From: an uncultured Lachnospiraceae bacterium
GTDB lineage: Bacteria; Bacillota; Clostridia; Lachnospirales; Lachnospiraceae
DNA: 64,000 bases
Assembly: GCA_910589265.1 (NCBI GenBank)
Contig: CAJUTQ010000074.1
Coordinates: 1 to 64,000, forward strand
Direction of reading: 5' to 3'
Under the pieces are notes generated by a model. It made no database searches, was not told where the DNA came from, and saw only the letters and a list, made by a program, of their open reading frames with translations. Numbering within the stretch: the stretch's first letter is position 1; every line of letters starts with the position of its first letter. The position numbers were made by a program, and so were the translations under genes. Positions 63,013-64,000 of the stretch are shown piece by piece.

Positions 63013-63957
63013 CTATTTGATATCTTTTAATCTTTTATAAACAGGTATTATAAATATAAGACTATATAAAAAGTATGTTAAAAATCCACTGAATCTGATT
63101 AATAAGGAAATCATAATTCCATCATTAAAATAATTTCCTGTATAATATGTGGCAGTACCAATAAGCACTTCTTTTACTCCTAGATTACCAGGTAAAAATG
63201 ACACGATATCTGATAGATAGTCTATTCCAGTATAAATTAATATTAAAAAAAAATTCATCTCGTTGCCCAACGCAGCATAAACACAAAACATTCTTAAAGA
63301 ATGTATCATTTCACTTATAAAAGTAATAACAATTACCTTTAACAGAACTTTTCTATTTTCTATCAAAACTATAAATCCTTTAACAATAGGAAGGGTATAC
63401 TTTTGAAAAGGCAATTTTGAAAAAACATATTCTCCATATTTCCTTGAAAAGAAAATAAATAAATTGATCAATATCACTAGTAAAATAGCAAAAATCCAAA
63501 GGATCCATGGAAACCGATTTTTCATTAATAATAAAAACAAAAGTCCTACTAAAATTTCCATGCTAACAGCATATAATCCTACCATAAATCCTCCTGCGGT
63601 TATGGAAGTAAAATAGCTTAAACTGACTCCACATTTTTTCTTATAATATCCAGCAGATAATGCCAATCCTCCTCGAAAAGGTAAAAAGTAGGATAAAAGA
63701 TTCACAATAGCTTGCATCCCAAACCAATCTATTAAATCTATTTTTCCTCCCATTTGTTCTACAGCAATCTTTCTATATCGAAATCCCCATAGAGGTGATA
63801 GCAAGGATAACCCCATGATTCCATATAAATACTCCGATTTCAAATATAAAATTCTTATAAAATCATCTTTTTGTGCATATATATATTTTACTAATAAAAC
63901 TGCTATCGTTATGAAAGCTGCAATACTAATTACTTTTATCCACTTGCTTTTACTCAC
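63013..63957 (-). CDS. LPG-synthase-TM / flippase-like membrane protein
   Basis: 314 aa, about eight membrane helices. NLLSYFLPFRGGLALSAGYYKKKCGVSLSYF is the family motif region (the usual P-x-R/K-x-G), and DIVSFLPGNLGVKEVLIG the second (L-P-x-N-x-G-x-x-E). It is a complete-length counterpart of the 262-aa protein at 18.6 kb. It probably takes part in membrane passage of lipid-linked sugar in the second cluster. ATG 63957; the promoter of this unit lies outside the window or in the last 40 bases. Confidence 0.8.
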   Translation of the reverse strand: MSKSKWIKVISIAAFITIAVLLVKYIYAQKDDFIRILYLKSEYLYGIMGLSLLSPLWGFRYRKIAVEQMGGKIDLIDWFGMQAIVNLLSYFLPFRGGLALSAGYYKKKCGVSLSYFTSITAGGFMVGLYAVSMEILVGLLFLLLMKNRFPWILWIFAILLVILINLFIFFSRKYGEYVFSKLPFQKYTLPIVKGFIVLIENRKVLLKVIVITFISEMIHSLRMFCVYAALGNEMNFFLILIYTGIDYLSDIVSFLPGNLGVKEVLIGTATYYTGNYFNDGIMISLLIRFSGFLTYFLYSLIFIIPVYKRLKDIK

Positions 63958-64000
63958 AGTTACTTCTCCCCTATACCTTTGTAATTAAACTATGTGCCAA

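Overview
The window looks like the chromosome of a low-GC Gram-positive anaerobe of the Clostridia, probably Lachnospiraceae. The grounds are AT-rich coding sequence, strong AGGAGG ribosome sites, a Spo0A-type DNA-binding protein, LytR-CpsA-Psr and GH25 cell-wall proteins, Gram-positive style sigma-A promoters, and group II introns of a kind common in gut Firmicutes. Assignment to family level is inference. Almost every gene is on the minus strand. I see no rRNA, tRNA or CRISPR.

Layout by position. (a) 1-443 is the tail of an IS3-family transposase. (b) 0.7-9.7 kb holds housekeeping and stress genes: an FMN-binding lipoprotein, a chemotaxis receptor, an S8 protease that has lost its catalytic-serine end, a ClpX-type unfoldase, an HtrA protease and glmS. 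(c) 9.7-39.2 kb is a very large surface-polysaccharide cluster, read leftwards from a promoter in front of rfbB at about 39.25 kb towards a terminator at 10.8 kb. It encodes dTDP-sugar synthesis (rfbB, rfbA, rfbC, but no rfbD), a GH25 wall hydrolase, a Wzm/Wzt ABC exporter with a C-terminal glycan-binding domain, a methyltransferase-kinase fusion resembling chain terminators, many GT2 glycosyltransferases, phosphoglucomutase, a three-part Gtr-like side-chain system, a membrane-anchored sugar O-acetylesterase, an APH-like kinase / HAD phosphatase / nucleotidyltransferase trio, a flippase-like protein, a priming sugar-phosphate transferase and an LCP ligase. (d) 39.3-44.4 kb has an orphan Spo0A-C regulator, a conserved hypothetical, a second priming transferase preceded by a strongly structured leader RNA, and a ManC-ManA fusion for GDP-mannose. 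(e) 44.8-49.6 kb has a plus-strand teichoic-acid-polymerase-like protein, a flavoprotein and a GT-C-like membrane protein.

(f) 49.7-54.5 kb is a scrapyard of nested mobile DNA. A degenerate group II intron (B) has a second group II intron (A) inserted exactly at the reverse-transcriptase YADD-box of its own maturase gene. A fragment carrying two broken tyrosine recombinases, flanked by TTATGC(G/A)AAG repeats, is inserted in intron B's domain I. All of the proteins involved are broken.

(g) 54.6-64 kb is a second, seemingly more AT-rich glycan cluster: a UDP-N-acetylhexosamine dehydrogenase, a GT-C-like membrane protein, a fusion of a class II glutamine amidotransferase with a WbpG-type sugar amidotransferase, a GT2 with a G9 tract that could make it phase variable, a 4Fe-4S F420-hydrogenase-beta-like protein, a TylF-like methyltransferase and a flippase-like protein.

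Taken together the genes make sugar nucleotides (dTDP-, GDP-mannose-, uronamide-type), prime undecaprenyl phosphate, assemble, decorate and cap chains, export them and attach them to the wall. The most striking points are the nested introns, the G9 tract, the amidotransferase fusion, the capping-enzyme/exporter pair and the unassigned leader RNA.
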